Both the position numbers and the translations under genes were made by a program. From assembly GCA_030512295.1 (NCBI GenBank), contig JAULSR010000001.1, positions 4,053,001-4,117,000 on the forward strand: a DNA stretch of 64,000 bases, read 5' to 3'. Below the pieces are notes generated by a model. The model ran no database searches, was not told where the DNA came from, and was given only the letters and a program-made list of their open reading frames with translations. Positions 43,594 to 55,573 of this stretch are shown piece by piece. Within the stretch, counting starts at the first letter, position 1; the number at the start of each line of letters is the position of its first letter. The stretch is from Bombardia bombarda. Lineage: Eukaryota; Ascomycota; Sordariomycetes; Sordariales; Lasiosphaeriaceae.

Positions 43594-45633
43594 TCAAAGA
43601 AAAAGACAAGAGAAGGACCCGACCCCAGGTGCCAGGGGCCTGCTGGCTGAAGCCAAGAAAGCCTGTGATTGACGGTCGGGTGAGAGAGAGGGCCTGGCGG
43701 GGACTACTGGACGGACGAGGCGGTCTGGTCTGGTCCGGTCTGGCTGTCAATGCGGGTCCCTCCCCCAGCCTGACCTGACATTGTCGAACACCCACCGTGT
43801 CGTCTTCTTCAACGGCGACCAATGTACCTATTCCTCAGACCCCATTTTTTTTTCTTCGTCTGTTCACAACCCGTTTCCCCGTACCGTATGAGCTTATTGT
43901 TGATGAGACATGTGTGCTAGACTAGGTTTGTTAATCTGTGTGTTTGTTTGGGACTGGACGTTTTTGTGACGAGTAATAGTTGGTAGTGTAATCTATGATG
44001 ACTATAATGACCAGCCTCAAGAGCTGTGTAAGCACCTAGTTAAGATACATTTGAACGATAAACTACAGCACGTTGACGGGCGTTTGACAGTACCGGTAGG
44101 CAGGTAAGGTACTTTTGTGTGTAGCTACGTTAGATGTGGTTGCGTAGAACAAAGACACGAAAATACGTGAAAGAAGGGAGAACTACCCAATGTCCCTTGC
44201 CGACAATGGCTGCCGGCGCTGGGGGAAATCCAAGATTCGGGTTTGTCTACAACGAAACTTGTGCCGTACCTACACTGGGTTCATTACTGGGACAGCCCTG
44301 CGGGAAGCCAGGGGTTGGGGTTGGTGGCGAACTGGTGATGGATTGGTGGTTTGTCCCGGAACGTCGAGTTGCCGTTCGGCTTTTCTTTTTCTCTCCATCC
44401 TTCCTCCCTTTGGCTAGTAGATCGATCAGCCCATCAAAGAATACGTAGTACAGAGTTCAAGCTACTATTCCCACTTGACAGCCCATTCACAAGCAGATCG
44501 CAATCCTCGACTGAAGACGATAAGCAGAGAATAATGCATTTCGTCAGAGGCGTTTAAGCCGGTCAGCCAAAAGGACCTCTTGCCCCTATTACTCATCTTC
44601 TGGTCCCCGCCAGATTCATGGGTTGCTTTATTATGAAGGTATTTGTACTACCAGAACTATTGAAGGCAGTATGTATATGGAGAGAAGCAAAAGGCCCGAG
44701 TCAGCAGCAGCGCGGATAGCTGCTGGCTGCTTTGGGTTCGAGCTGCCGGTCGAGAAAATAAAGAAATACTAAAAGAAATAGAAGGGGGACATGGGCAGCC
44801 AGGCAAGGACCTCAGGTAGCTAAACAAGACCAAGACCTGGTTTATTTTCCTTAGCTAGGCTTAGCGTGTGAAGAGATTCAAGACATTTGACCGTTCTCGT
44901 TCCATTCTGCATGCTCACCGTTGTTTGTTGGGGGAGGGGCCGGTTGCGAGCGACAGATAGGGCAGACCAGACCGGGGGCAGTCCAGACCACCAGTCCACC
45001 ACCATATCAAATGGGAAAGACCGATCCACGTCCCAGGTTCTCAGATACTGTACCTTGGTGGACTCGAAGGAATGGAAGGCGCAACCTGAGCCGGAGACTG
45101 CTGGAGATCGGCCACTCACCACCACTCATTATCTCACGGCAGGTATTCCTAGGAAGTCGCGACCCATTCATTACCTCGATCATATCCACAATTCCATAGC
45201 GGTATCCCCATTCACCTCCGATGGTTGATTGACACGAACAGACAGCCAGACAGGGCCTGGCGCGGGCTCCACTGGGTGGATTACTTACAGGGCGGCCCTG
45301 GTGCCTGGCTGTGTTAGTGCGTGCGTGCCGTCACTCGTCACCTGCCAGGTCATGTCCGTCGTTGGTATTGTTTCATGCTTCTCTCTTTTCCATGTCCATT
45401 CTTCGATCTCGCATCCGACACTCTAAACTCCCGATCGGGGGTCCAAGGTTTCTATCATTCTGGTGTATTTCTAAGCTTTTTGTCAGTCAGTCTTCTCCAC
45501 CTGATACGGATAGTAGTATCCCGTAGTATGAGGGGCTCCATTCCAACGGCCTTCCCCAGGTGCCGTCGTGGATGTCATCCTTCCCGGCACCGAGTACCCA
45601 TATCCAAGTGGTGTTTCGAGATTCGCAAGACAA

Positions 45634-45657
45634 CCCCCCCCCCCCCAAAAAAAAAAA
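45634..45657. repeat. C13-A11 homopolymer junction
   Basis: Thirteen C are followed directly by eleven A. On the minus strand this is T11-G13. It is a strong slippage site and prone to assembly error; intergenic. Confidence 0.9.
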
Positions 45658-46930
45658 CACAAAAGGACCAGAACCCAATATTTCGATACAATGCCGTTGC
45701 AGTTGCACCGCTGGACGACTGCACTGCGGGGAATAGATATGACGATGACGACGACGATGAACAACAGCTACCTTATCCGCATCTGCACACCGTACACACA
45801 CCCCTCCCTCCATGATCCCCCTTGTCTTGTTCGGCGATGAAACGAACATCTTCACCGGGGTGCGGGCTTTAACTTTTCTTTTCTTATTTCTTTTTCTCTT
45901 TTCTCTCCTGGCGCCAAAGAGCCGAGCTGGTGGGATCAGATCCGCGTCCGCCAGCGTTTCATTGATTGTGAATCATATTCTCGCGCCTGTGAACATGATT
46001 GATCAACGCGCAACATATCCCATCTCTCTTTCATCTCTTTCATCTCACGGATACTGGGGAGCCCAGTTCAGATCCCCGCTTCGTTCCCCGGTTTCCAAAC
46101 CAATTAACGAGAACCCCTGTCATTCCTACCGTTGAGGAACGGGAAGAAAAAAAAGGACATCACTAATGACGATAGAAGAAACAAGAGACATGATGTATCC
46201 TTGTTGCGACAAGAGATGAACTCGCAGAATATTTTATGTATGGGTGAAAGCTCATTTTAGCTACAAAGTACACCGACTGGTCGGTGGCGGCCAGGCTGTC
46301 AGTCCAATTCCCGGCCTACACCCGACAACATCAACCTGAATGCAGCACGTATTGTTATTCTTCATCAAAAATATGCAATATGCATGCATATATGCAGCAA
46401 ATGTATCAAGAAGTGATGTGCTTACTGCATGGGATGGACGGGACTGCAAGCACCCAGGTCGGCGACCTCGCGTGTTCATCAAACATCCATGTCACTAACA
46501 CACAATTGTCTGTGCGTTTTTGTGAGTGCAGATCCCGCAATTATCATTTGACAACCAATTTTCTATTCTCGGCAACCCGCTTCCTTCATCTTGCAGGGAA
46601 CATCCTTGTAGACGATCTCTGTTATCTGGGGACTGGGGGGGAAGTGAGAGATCTGGACTGCTACATACAGTGAGTTATAGTGAACCACACCGCTGACAGA
46701 CAACCACCAACGCACACAACAAAAGCCCGCAGCACAAAAGGACCTGCTGCCCTGGTCAGCCCACCATGGGCGTTGAGATTGAGATGGCTGAAGCAGAACT
46801 TCAGGTTTTGTGCATATTTGATCTGATTGAACACCGCACTTCATTCCTATTCCCCTTTTGAAGTTTGTCTTTTGTCACGTTGACCCTGACGAGAGATAGA
46901 ATTACCTAGTACTTTGGTAGTTACACTTGC

Positions 46931-46931
<1 letters not shown>

Positions 46932-46964
<33 letters not shown>
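46932..46964. repeat. (CAG)11 trinucleotide repeat, intergenic
   Basis: Eleven perfect CAG units. It is not in an accepted coding frame. A second perfect 11-unit array occurs at 58448-58480 on the opposite orientation. Confidence 0.95.
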
Positions 46965-46967
<3 letters not shown>

Positions 46968-49622
46968 CACAGACAGACAGCCAGATCAGGCATGGGGTCA
47001 ATTTCGTTGGGTTCCTCATCTTGCATCCGCGCAGCAGCAGCCGCAAACGCCGACCGCCGGGACAAGAGAGAGAATCGGGCAATAACTCCATCTTTTGTTT
47101 TTCTCTTCCAGCGGGAACATATCCGATAGAGAGAGAAGAGGGAGGTGTGCATCAACGGCGATATGGCTGAATGCAATGCAATTGGCATCCATTGGGATCT
47201 AGAACTTCAAGCCACACATTATCATTCCGAGCTTGTTGTTGTTGTTGTTGTTGCTGCTCACTCATCTCACTTGCAGCAGGCTGTTGGCGGCTGCGCCGAG
47301 TTCCGAATAACTGCCTGCTGAGTCTAGTATCTTCTTAGGTTTGTTGTTACTGCTCTTCCCCCCTTTTTTCGAGTCGTTCGTTACCATCCGTCCGTCCCAA
47401 ACTTTCGGGACCGCTAACCGGATGAGAGACAATGTTTGAGTCTGCGCTAGACCAGTTTTGTACCACTTCTCCTTGTTTTCTTTTATTTTTGTGTCGGACC
47501 ACCACCGACTGACCGACCGACCCGATCGCTTGTCTCACCGCGGTAAATAGTCTTGTCTGTCTTGTCTGTCGTGTCGGGCGGACGGCTTTTCCTGTGTGTG
47601 GTTACACGGCCGGTTTGGCATGATGACGCAAAAGACGGCCGGCGGTGGGAGTTCCTATCAATTTATTTTGCTTTTTTAAGTCATTACGTGAGGTTGTAGG
47701 TACCCGGACCTTTTTGCCGTTAACGTCCAGGGTGTGTCAGTTATTGCTTACCTTATGGCAGCGGGCCAGCGGCAGCGGCACGGCCGGGCTGCTATCTACT
47801 TTGGATTGATTCCTCTCTTCTTCACTCAGGACAGTCATGGAGAAATCTAGATCAGCGGCGCAGTTATTGGGGTGCAGATAACTAAAACATTACGACCGCA
47901 GTGGGTAGCAACCTCAACCGCCGCGGACCTTGCCGTAATCGAATTAATATTACTGTATGTACGTATTACTTATTTGCTCGCCATGCACAATACTCCGTAC
48001 ATGGTGCAACGTGACTAGCAGATATTGCCGTTCTCTTGTTTCCCTAAACTATTGAACCTCTTTCCCATGGGAATAAAATGCCAGTGAGGGATAAGTCCGA
48101 TAAAATCTCATAAACGGCACTATTAAACGGCCAAGCAAGTTCGGGTCGTCTTGGCAATTCAATCCCATCCATGTCTGCCATGTGCGCGTCGCACGAGGAG
48201 CGCCGCCTGAGGGGGGGGCTAAACACCCCTCCTCCCCCATACACAGTACAATCGAATCCAATCCATCGCCCCTTCAATAGCGCAACCAAATATTACCGAT
48301 CCGGGATAGCAAAAGGGCTGAGAGAAATTGCTGGTTTATCCGGATTGGTGTCCCTACATAGTAGGTAAATTGTAGCACAGAGACGAGGCACAGTGGCAAG
48401 AGACGGGAAGCTCCCCCTGGAAGGAAGCGTTGAAACGGAAATCCTCCCCTGCAACCTGCAACCTGCACCTTTCACCACCACCACCATCCATTATCAATCC
48501 ATCCATCCATCATGTCGACCCCGCGCACGCGCGCGACTACTAGACTACGCCTCCCGTATTCTTCTCCTATAGCGGCTCAACTTCCGCTTCATCCAGTCAT
48601 TCTCGAGTTACCTCATGTAAGGTAGGGAGATATCCCGTAAAACGCCGCCCCCGAGCTGCAGACTACAGACAGACAGACAGATAAGCGGTGGTGGTGGTGC
48701 AAGGAAAGCAGGCTAGACCTGAGACGGGCGGTGGCGCGCGGCGAGCCCTGGAAACGACTGAGTGCATAAACACACACGTACGCTCACGCACACAACCCTT
48801 TTGTCTGTTTGTTACACTTTCGTGTAGATCGACAACGTTTAGGGCATGATGAGGCTGTAGTTGCTGATGTTGGACGACGATATTGGTTTGTCATGTTTGG
48901 CTGCTCAAGGGGGGGGAGGGGGGACGGAAGAACTCCGTAGATGGGTAATCCAGTATCCGTAAAGTGGTCACAACTATACAGCATAATAATGTAATTAAAC
49001 TCCTGCAACGTTTCAATCGCATTGCTTCTGCAAGTAAATGCAAAGAGACGTATATATATAGAAAACGCGCACGTGTTCATTCAGTCACGTCCGACAGGTT
49101 GACGACGACAGAGCCTGCCTGCTTGCGCGCACACTGTCTCACTGGCTATTGCGTGTTTCCAAACACAAAGTTACCTACAATCTCGTAGAAATCAGCACAA
49201 AGGGCGCAATGACTGCGGTTCCTCAGCCTGCTTGCTACCCGAAAAGTCTAGACTTGCATCACATCACCACTTGCCCTGTCGCAGGGCAAAATAATTGTCA
49301 CTAACAATACAATGGCCCAGAAAAATGACTGATTGTTTATTTTGACCCCTTTTCTTCGCCATCGCGGGGAAGACCCCTGTCCCCATATGGCTGCTGTTTT
49401 CTGTACGTACTTATTTATGGAAACGCCTTACATAAGTCCATCCCCACTTAGTTGGACCCGACGATCTGGACACGGCTTTCTCCCAAGTCGCAAAGCCCGC
49501 TTTTATCTCGCCTATCGGGCCGCGAGCGGGGCAGAAAAATTGCACATGCGCGCACGCGCGCGAAAAACTAAACTCATCGCAGAAGATAGAAAATCTCCGA
49601 GAGGCTAGTTTCTTCTGAACAC

Positions 49623-49637
49623 TTAACCCTAACCCTT
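49623..49637. repeat. Telobox-like TTAACCCTAACCCTT
   Basis: About 1.7 units of the fungal telomere repeat complement (CCCTAA). Too short for an interstitial telomere; may be a Tbf1-type site or chance. Confidence 0.4.
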
Positions 49638-51638
49638 CATGAAATATGACAGAAAGGGGTAGATAAGGTTGTCTTCGACGTTTTGATTGACTGCAAATAG
49701 GTTCATGATCGATACAGTTAAATTTCTGGATCAAGGGCAGCATAATTGTCCAGGCAGAAGTCGGACAAGACATTTTTATATATGATTATCAAGACGTTGT
49801 TAAGCTGTGCAAATACCCCCGTTTGTAAATGTAACCACCAACCAGCCAACCATGGTCCTGTTACTGGTAGCTTTCTTGTTCGGCAGGTAATGCATGTTTC
49901 CAGCTCAAGAGTTGAGTTTTCGAATATGTAGAACTTTTATTTTGTATTATGTCTGCAGATTTGTCTACGGGACTAAATGAACTTTGGGGGAGAAGGGGGG
50001 ACAAATAACCCCTATCTCCTCCTTTACCCCTTTTCCCCACCATCATAAACAACAACCTCTCAGGTAAGCAATCAGATAATTGCTAGTCTTTGGTTGAGAA
50101 AGAAAGCATCCCATATTCAATCAACGTCTGTGAAGGTTTGGAAGAATCTGCAAACCCGCTTCTTGCACACGCACACACACATTCTTCTCGTGATTCCTCT
50201 CGCAAAATATCGCTCCGTATGCAAAGTCTACCTACGCATCTCCACAAACAGAGGAACCTCCAAGCCTCTCATGCATGCATATACGACAGCCTCTATGTGA
50301 TGAACTTTCACTATCAGTCCACGCCAGCAGCTTCCCCCTTTCCACAATGTCACAATCCCAACGTGTCATGCGTATTTCTTCCATGTGAAATACCAGTAGA
50401 GCGATATGTAATTCTTGGCTTCCTTTTATGTAGGTGAAGATGTTTGTAACGCCTCAACTTAAGGGGAATGTACCTCTACAACCTCTCATGATATCTATAC
50501 ATATTGGCTTTGAACGTGCCAAAGGCAACAAAAACATGGGCGCTGTTAGTGGCTTTTCTAACGATTCAGCTTCCTAGCCAGTCAGTTAACCCCACTCGCC
50601 CATCAAACATGTGCGAATTAAGCCATGTGCTGAACCTCAACCACATTCTTTAGGTTCAAGAACTGATTTATTCCCGATATATTCTTCACTCATTCCATCC
50701 AGGTACTGCCAGACATGGCAGGTGGGGGCGCTGCAGTCCACCCGAAGATCATGGCTTGCAGAATGCGTTTCACATGCCTCCGTGCCGTTTTGGTGATAAT
50801 CCATTCAAAGAGTCAACTCTCCACAGCCAACTCAAATTCGAGAGTGTATACATCGAGTCAAGTCGACCGACGAGGCGTATCTTGGGCCCCGCCGCCGGGT
50901 TAACGCTACATAGAAGCCCTCGATGCTCCGGACGATGAACCATAGCGGAATTTCCATATTTCGGATGCCCGTTTAACGGACAATCGTTGGGGATAAGCAT
51001 CACCGCCAAGCATCCACCAAGATGCCAATCCACTTGATCCACGGAGGCTGAGGCTCCTCATCTTATTTACGCTAAAATCAGCGGCCAAACGCAATTTTCA
51101 CTGATCCTTTTTGTAAGAGCCAACCGGGTATTGGCCGCTGAAAAAATCGTGGTTTGTTGTTCTTTTACAACGGCCCCGTTCTATCTGCAGCCTCACCTGA
51201 GCTTGTCAGCACGTTTCTAGATATCACCACACAAGACAAAACTCAACAGTCATCTGACCCCAACCGTCACCAGCTCGGCGTTCAGCTACATGTCATGACG
51301 TGCATCAAGTCATACCGTTCGCACAGTAAACGGCCATGTAGTGTCAGCCAAAATTTCAACTCATATCATGTTCTTCCGTGGAGAGCCTCATGCACATCGC
51401 AAGGTATGGACAGACCGGTGACAACAGCCAACCCATGAAAAGATAAACCTAACCAACAACTTAGGCTTGGCCGTCAACATCAACACAAAGGGGTAAGGAG
51501 CTTTATTACGCGTGGAACCTTATACGACATTATCCGCTCCCCTTTGGCCCCCCTGGCCACAGCTCGAGTTGCTGCAATACGTGCGGCATCGCTTACAATC
51601 TCCGGTACACTAGGAGATAATCCTTGACGAGTATGGGG

Positions 51639-54474
51639 TCATGTGGTGGCAACATTATCTGGAGTAGACGTCGGGAGTGTGGTGGTTAACCTCGAGGACG
51701 ATCTCCACTCCAAAGGCGTAGTGCTGCGAGGAGTCGTGATGCCTGCTATTCCCGGACTCTCTGCTGCGGGCGACTTATTTCCGGCTCTGGTATCAGCTAT
51801 ACCACCGATACTTCCGGAGTTTGGTGATAGTTGAATGTATGTCTTGGATATACCTCGGACTCCACTCTGGCTTTGGGCGAGTTCAATGGTACAGCTGCAG
51901 CGAGGAATAGAACCTCGGCAGCTGTATGTCTGAGACGACTTCTTGATTGTTGAAGCTCTGCTGCTCATTGAGCCCGGCGCGTGTGTGGAATGCAAATCTG
52001 AAACGTTTTTTTGCATATTGCCAGCTTCTCCGCCCACCCAAACAACTGAGTCGCGAGATTTAGATTGTTCAAGCGAACCAGGCGCGGTTACACGATCCGA
52101 GATATCTGTAGGCTCAAAATTCGGCATAGTGCTTACTTCTATTTCTGCTGAAGAACTCCCTGCTAGGGGACGCGGCGAGGTGACATGCTCGATAGTTGAG
52201 TCTTGAACAGAGCTATCAACCGCGTCCCTGCTTTTGTCCGTATATTCCAGGGGCGCTTCTTCGGAGATAACCGAAGCTGAACTCGTGGGAGAAAACTTTG
52301 ACGTTTCCACTGGGTGTGCGACCGGTAATATTTCATCATCGCCTTGTACAAAAGAGTAAACCCGGTTCCGTGGCTGCCGAGTCATGCCGGGGTGGGCCAG
52401 ATATCCCTCTGTCCTCTCACAGTTTATAATGGTTTCGGGTCTGTTGCTTGGCACCTTTGGTAACATCAAATATGTGGTTGAATAGGCAGGTTGGCGAATT
52501 GGTGAATTCAACACCACACGACTAACGTCTTCAATCGTTGCATCTGAGCCCAGATTGTCCGTTTCTTGTCCGTTGGTGGTATGTCGAGCGCTTACATGAG
52601 CCATTTGTCTTGCCAGATCCTTGGTAGACGGATTTTCCAGGAGCCGTATATCAGGAGCCGCTTTCATCACCTCGGGAGCACCCTCAACCGTTGACGAGTC
52701 TGAAACGGTTACAGAACTGCTCGTGTCTGAATGCCCCCGGCTTATCATCGTATCTTCCATCAAACTGGGCCGCAAGGGCACATCAGGACGAGGCGGGGAG
52801 AGCAAGACACGAACCTGACTCTCGGCATGATCTGGATCGTTGCGTCCAGCCATTGTACGCCTATCAAGGGCTCGTTCATGTTGGCTCTTTTCAGTTTCTG
52901 AAGGCTCGTCTTGGAATTGTGGAATACTATTGCCAGACTTCCGCCGCGCTTGTCGGTTTCTAGGAAACCCAACCGGGGCGGCGAGAGGCGCAGGCGGATT
53001 CTTCCGCATCATCTGATCTCTGGTCCACCGCCTATCTTCTCTCTCACGCTTCTCAACAAGCCGACTCATCATAACATCATTATGCGGGTCGAGAATACGA
53101 GGGATGGCTTCTGAGAAGGGAGAACCATCGTCAGCGGCTAAGGAATCACATCTCGGCCAAGGGTTCTGCATGCCTATTGTCTTGTAGTAACTCGTTACCT
53201 CGGCAAGATCACTTCTCCGCTGGTTATTCTCCTGCTCAGGTTCAACCGTCTCCTCGATTATTCCACCTATAAAGAGACTCACATCAGCAGTTGCATTTTG
53301 CTACTTGATCAGACACCCAACTAGCATGTCCTCTATACACAAAGAGATGACACAGAGAAACACGAAAAGAGAGGCACAGACAAACACGAGAAGATAGAGG
53401 AAAAGAAAAAAAATAGAACCAAAGATGAATGAAAGAAAAGGGGGGAAAACAACAGAATAAAAGAAACAAGCACATACCACCCTCCTCCCCACCTCCATTA
53501 CCATCCCCACTTCCACTCATCCTCTTCAACCTCTCCAAAAACCTCTTCCCCTCCCTCCGATCCACCAAAGTCGCATGCCTCGCCAGCGCCACGCTAGCCA
53601 CCCCGTCTCTACTCTCCCTCGCCAGCACCACCTCGAGCCGCCTGACCTCGGCCTTGTACCCTTCCTCTCGGCGGATCCACTCCTCGCTCATGACGCGGAA
53701 CTGCTCCAGCTCCCTCTCGCGCAGATTCCGGAGCTCGGCCAGCTCGTCACCTGCCGCTCGCAGCTGTGACGTCAGCCGCGCAAACCCCTCGATCAGCGCC
53801 AGAACGTACGAGTTGTACACGACTGGTATGGGCGATAGCGCGTCGCGCTTGCTCATCATGGCGGCCTGGAGGGTCTCGACCATCTGGAGGAGGTTGGGGT
53901 TGTGCCAGGTTTGGCTTTGTTGTGATTGTTGGTGGGCGCCGATGGTGCTGGCCGTGGTGCTGGCCGTGACGGCGTCGTAGCCGTGCCGATAACTGGTTCG
54001 AGTGTGTTGGGGCTGTTGATGTCGCTGTTGCTGTGCTCGATCGATGACGTCTAGCACACTTGACGAAGGTGAGGATGACGATGTTGTGGCGGTTGTCGTT
54101 GTTGCTATTGGGGTCGTCGGGATTGGTGTTGACGTCCCGCCCAGACTAGAGAGACGAAGATGATGGGGATAAATACCATCACCGCCGCCGCCGCCACTGC
54201 CGATGTTGCGATGCAACATATTCGAGACGCGATGCGCAGCGGACCCTCGGAACCGGCTCGGCGAGGTCTGTTGCTGTTGTTGCTGCTGCTGCAGTGGCGG
54301 GGACAGCGCGGCTTCTGCAGCAACAGCATGTGAGTCAGTACTGCCGTCATTGTTGTTGTTGCTGCTGCTGCTATTTCGAACTAGCGATATGGGTGCGGTG
54401 TTTGGAGCGGGAGGAAGTGTTCCGGCCGACGTGCGAGATCGCTGAAACCCACGCAACCAACTGATGTCGGACAT
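51639..54474 (-). CDS. Fungal low-complexity protein with a central coiled coil, function unknown
   Basis: Two exons (54474-53478 and 53266-51639) join in frame to 874 residues across a 211-nt intron (donor GTATGT). The N-terminal ~190 residues are low complexity (Ser, Thr, Gln, Asn runs), opening with MSDISWLRGFQRSRTSAG. Residues about 195-310 form the only well-structured part: NPNLLQMVETLQAAMMSKRD, VYNSYVLALIEGFARLTSQL and a charged heptad-rich coil (ELRNLRERELEQFRVMSEEW, EEGYKAEVRRLEVVLARE). The second exon starts acidic (IIEETVEPEQEN), then runs disordered with repeated Ser/Thr/Pro to the stop. The conserved-looking block suggests a fungal-specific scaffold or coiled-coil protein; no catalytic motif is recognised. 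Reading through the intron would instead give a 396-residue form with a hydrophobic tail. Convergent with flbD. Confidence 0.8.
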
Positions 54475-55573
54475 TTCTCTTGAGATTTGAGGGAGAAAGA
54501 TGCCGTGTGCTAGCCGTCAATTAACGGGTGTGAAAAGGTCCAAAACCCAAAGCATTACGTTACTGATATATCCAGAGGGAACAAGGAACAGTGGGAGAGA
54601 GAACAGAGTGAGGGACAGAGGGAGAGTACGATTGACAGCGGGTACAGGCAGGTACGCGGCCTGGAAGAGACGAGAATAGGATCGGAGTGATTGTTCGTCA
54701 ACGGGTCCAGCCGTCGATTGCAGAGGTAGATAACGATTGAAGCGGGTGTAGACAGCGACCGGAAGAGTCGAGATGATGCGATCGGAGCAACCCCGCCGTT
54801 GATTGCTGTGGAAAAGAAAGAGTCAGGGAAAGAAGCGTCGGGTGAGTAGAATGATGTTGACCAAGTTGACATTAGCAGGAGCAGATATGCATCCAATGCT
54901 CCTTCCCTCCCATCTAACAAAGCGCAGTTAGTATACAATGGAGACGACAGCGACGCACCTTCTTCCATCTAACGATAACAAACATCGGACGATATTTACG
55001 TCATCAGTGGCAGGCTTTAGTCTCTTCGGGCCAACGGCGAAAATCAACAGAATGTGGAGTGAACAGAGTGTACAACAGAGTGAACAACACGGTGACAACA
55101 CGCAAGACGAGAATGCAATGCAATAATGGTATCTATAGTAGGAAACCAAACAAAAGATGTTCTTCACCTTGACTAATACGAGCTCCACCAACTTCGCCAC
55201 GTTGTTCCTGTCGTCGTCAACTGGTTCTCATTGATGCTCGAATAACGCAACAAGAAAACCGCAATATCGCGAATACCTTCTTCTGCATTGCTCCAAACCA
55301 CACGATTGACTAACTGGACTGACTGACTGACTGCATCATGGGATAAAAGCCTCCTACCTTGCAAAGAGCAAGCCCTCCATGAGCATCAGCATCTCTGATG
55401 AATCTGAACCAGATGATGCCCAGATAGTCTCGGGTACGATGTTGATTGAAAATGGGCGGTGCGCGCATGGAGGTTATTGTGGTTGAGTTGCCACAATGCA
55501 AACCGGTAATCCGAAAAGCCCTCCTTCCCAACTTGCACCCCGTCCCAACCTCTCCTCCGTTAAAAGGTAAAGA
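54475..55573. other. Promoter region of the coiled-coil protein gene and NCBP3-like 3' end
   Basis: A 1.1-kb spacer between two minus-strand genes. A short ACTG repeat occurs near 55315-55332. No gene is recognised. The long distance allows a leader with an intron. Confidence 0.45.

Larger units (their letters stand above)
42699..51638. other. 8.9-kb gene-poor region downstream of flbD
   Basis: No convincing gene is seen between flbD and the convergent minus-strand gene. The first ~900 bp are T-rich with CT repeats near 42945-42975 and probably include the flbD 3' untranslated region. An ATG frame of 173 codons (43075-43593) lies there without recognised homology. Other content: C13-A11 homopolymer junction at 45634-45657, (CAG)11 at 46932-46964, a G-rich run near 48909-48923, and a CCCTAACCC telobox-like element at 49623-49637. 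Confidence 0.45.

Noticed and set aside
44718..44745. GGTTCGAGCT sequence resembling a tRNA B box
   Set aside because: The B-box consensus is broken at the terminal CC and no acceptor stem pairs across a tRNA-sized distance.
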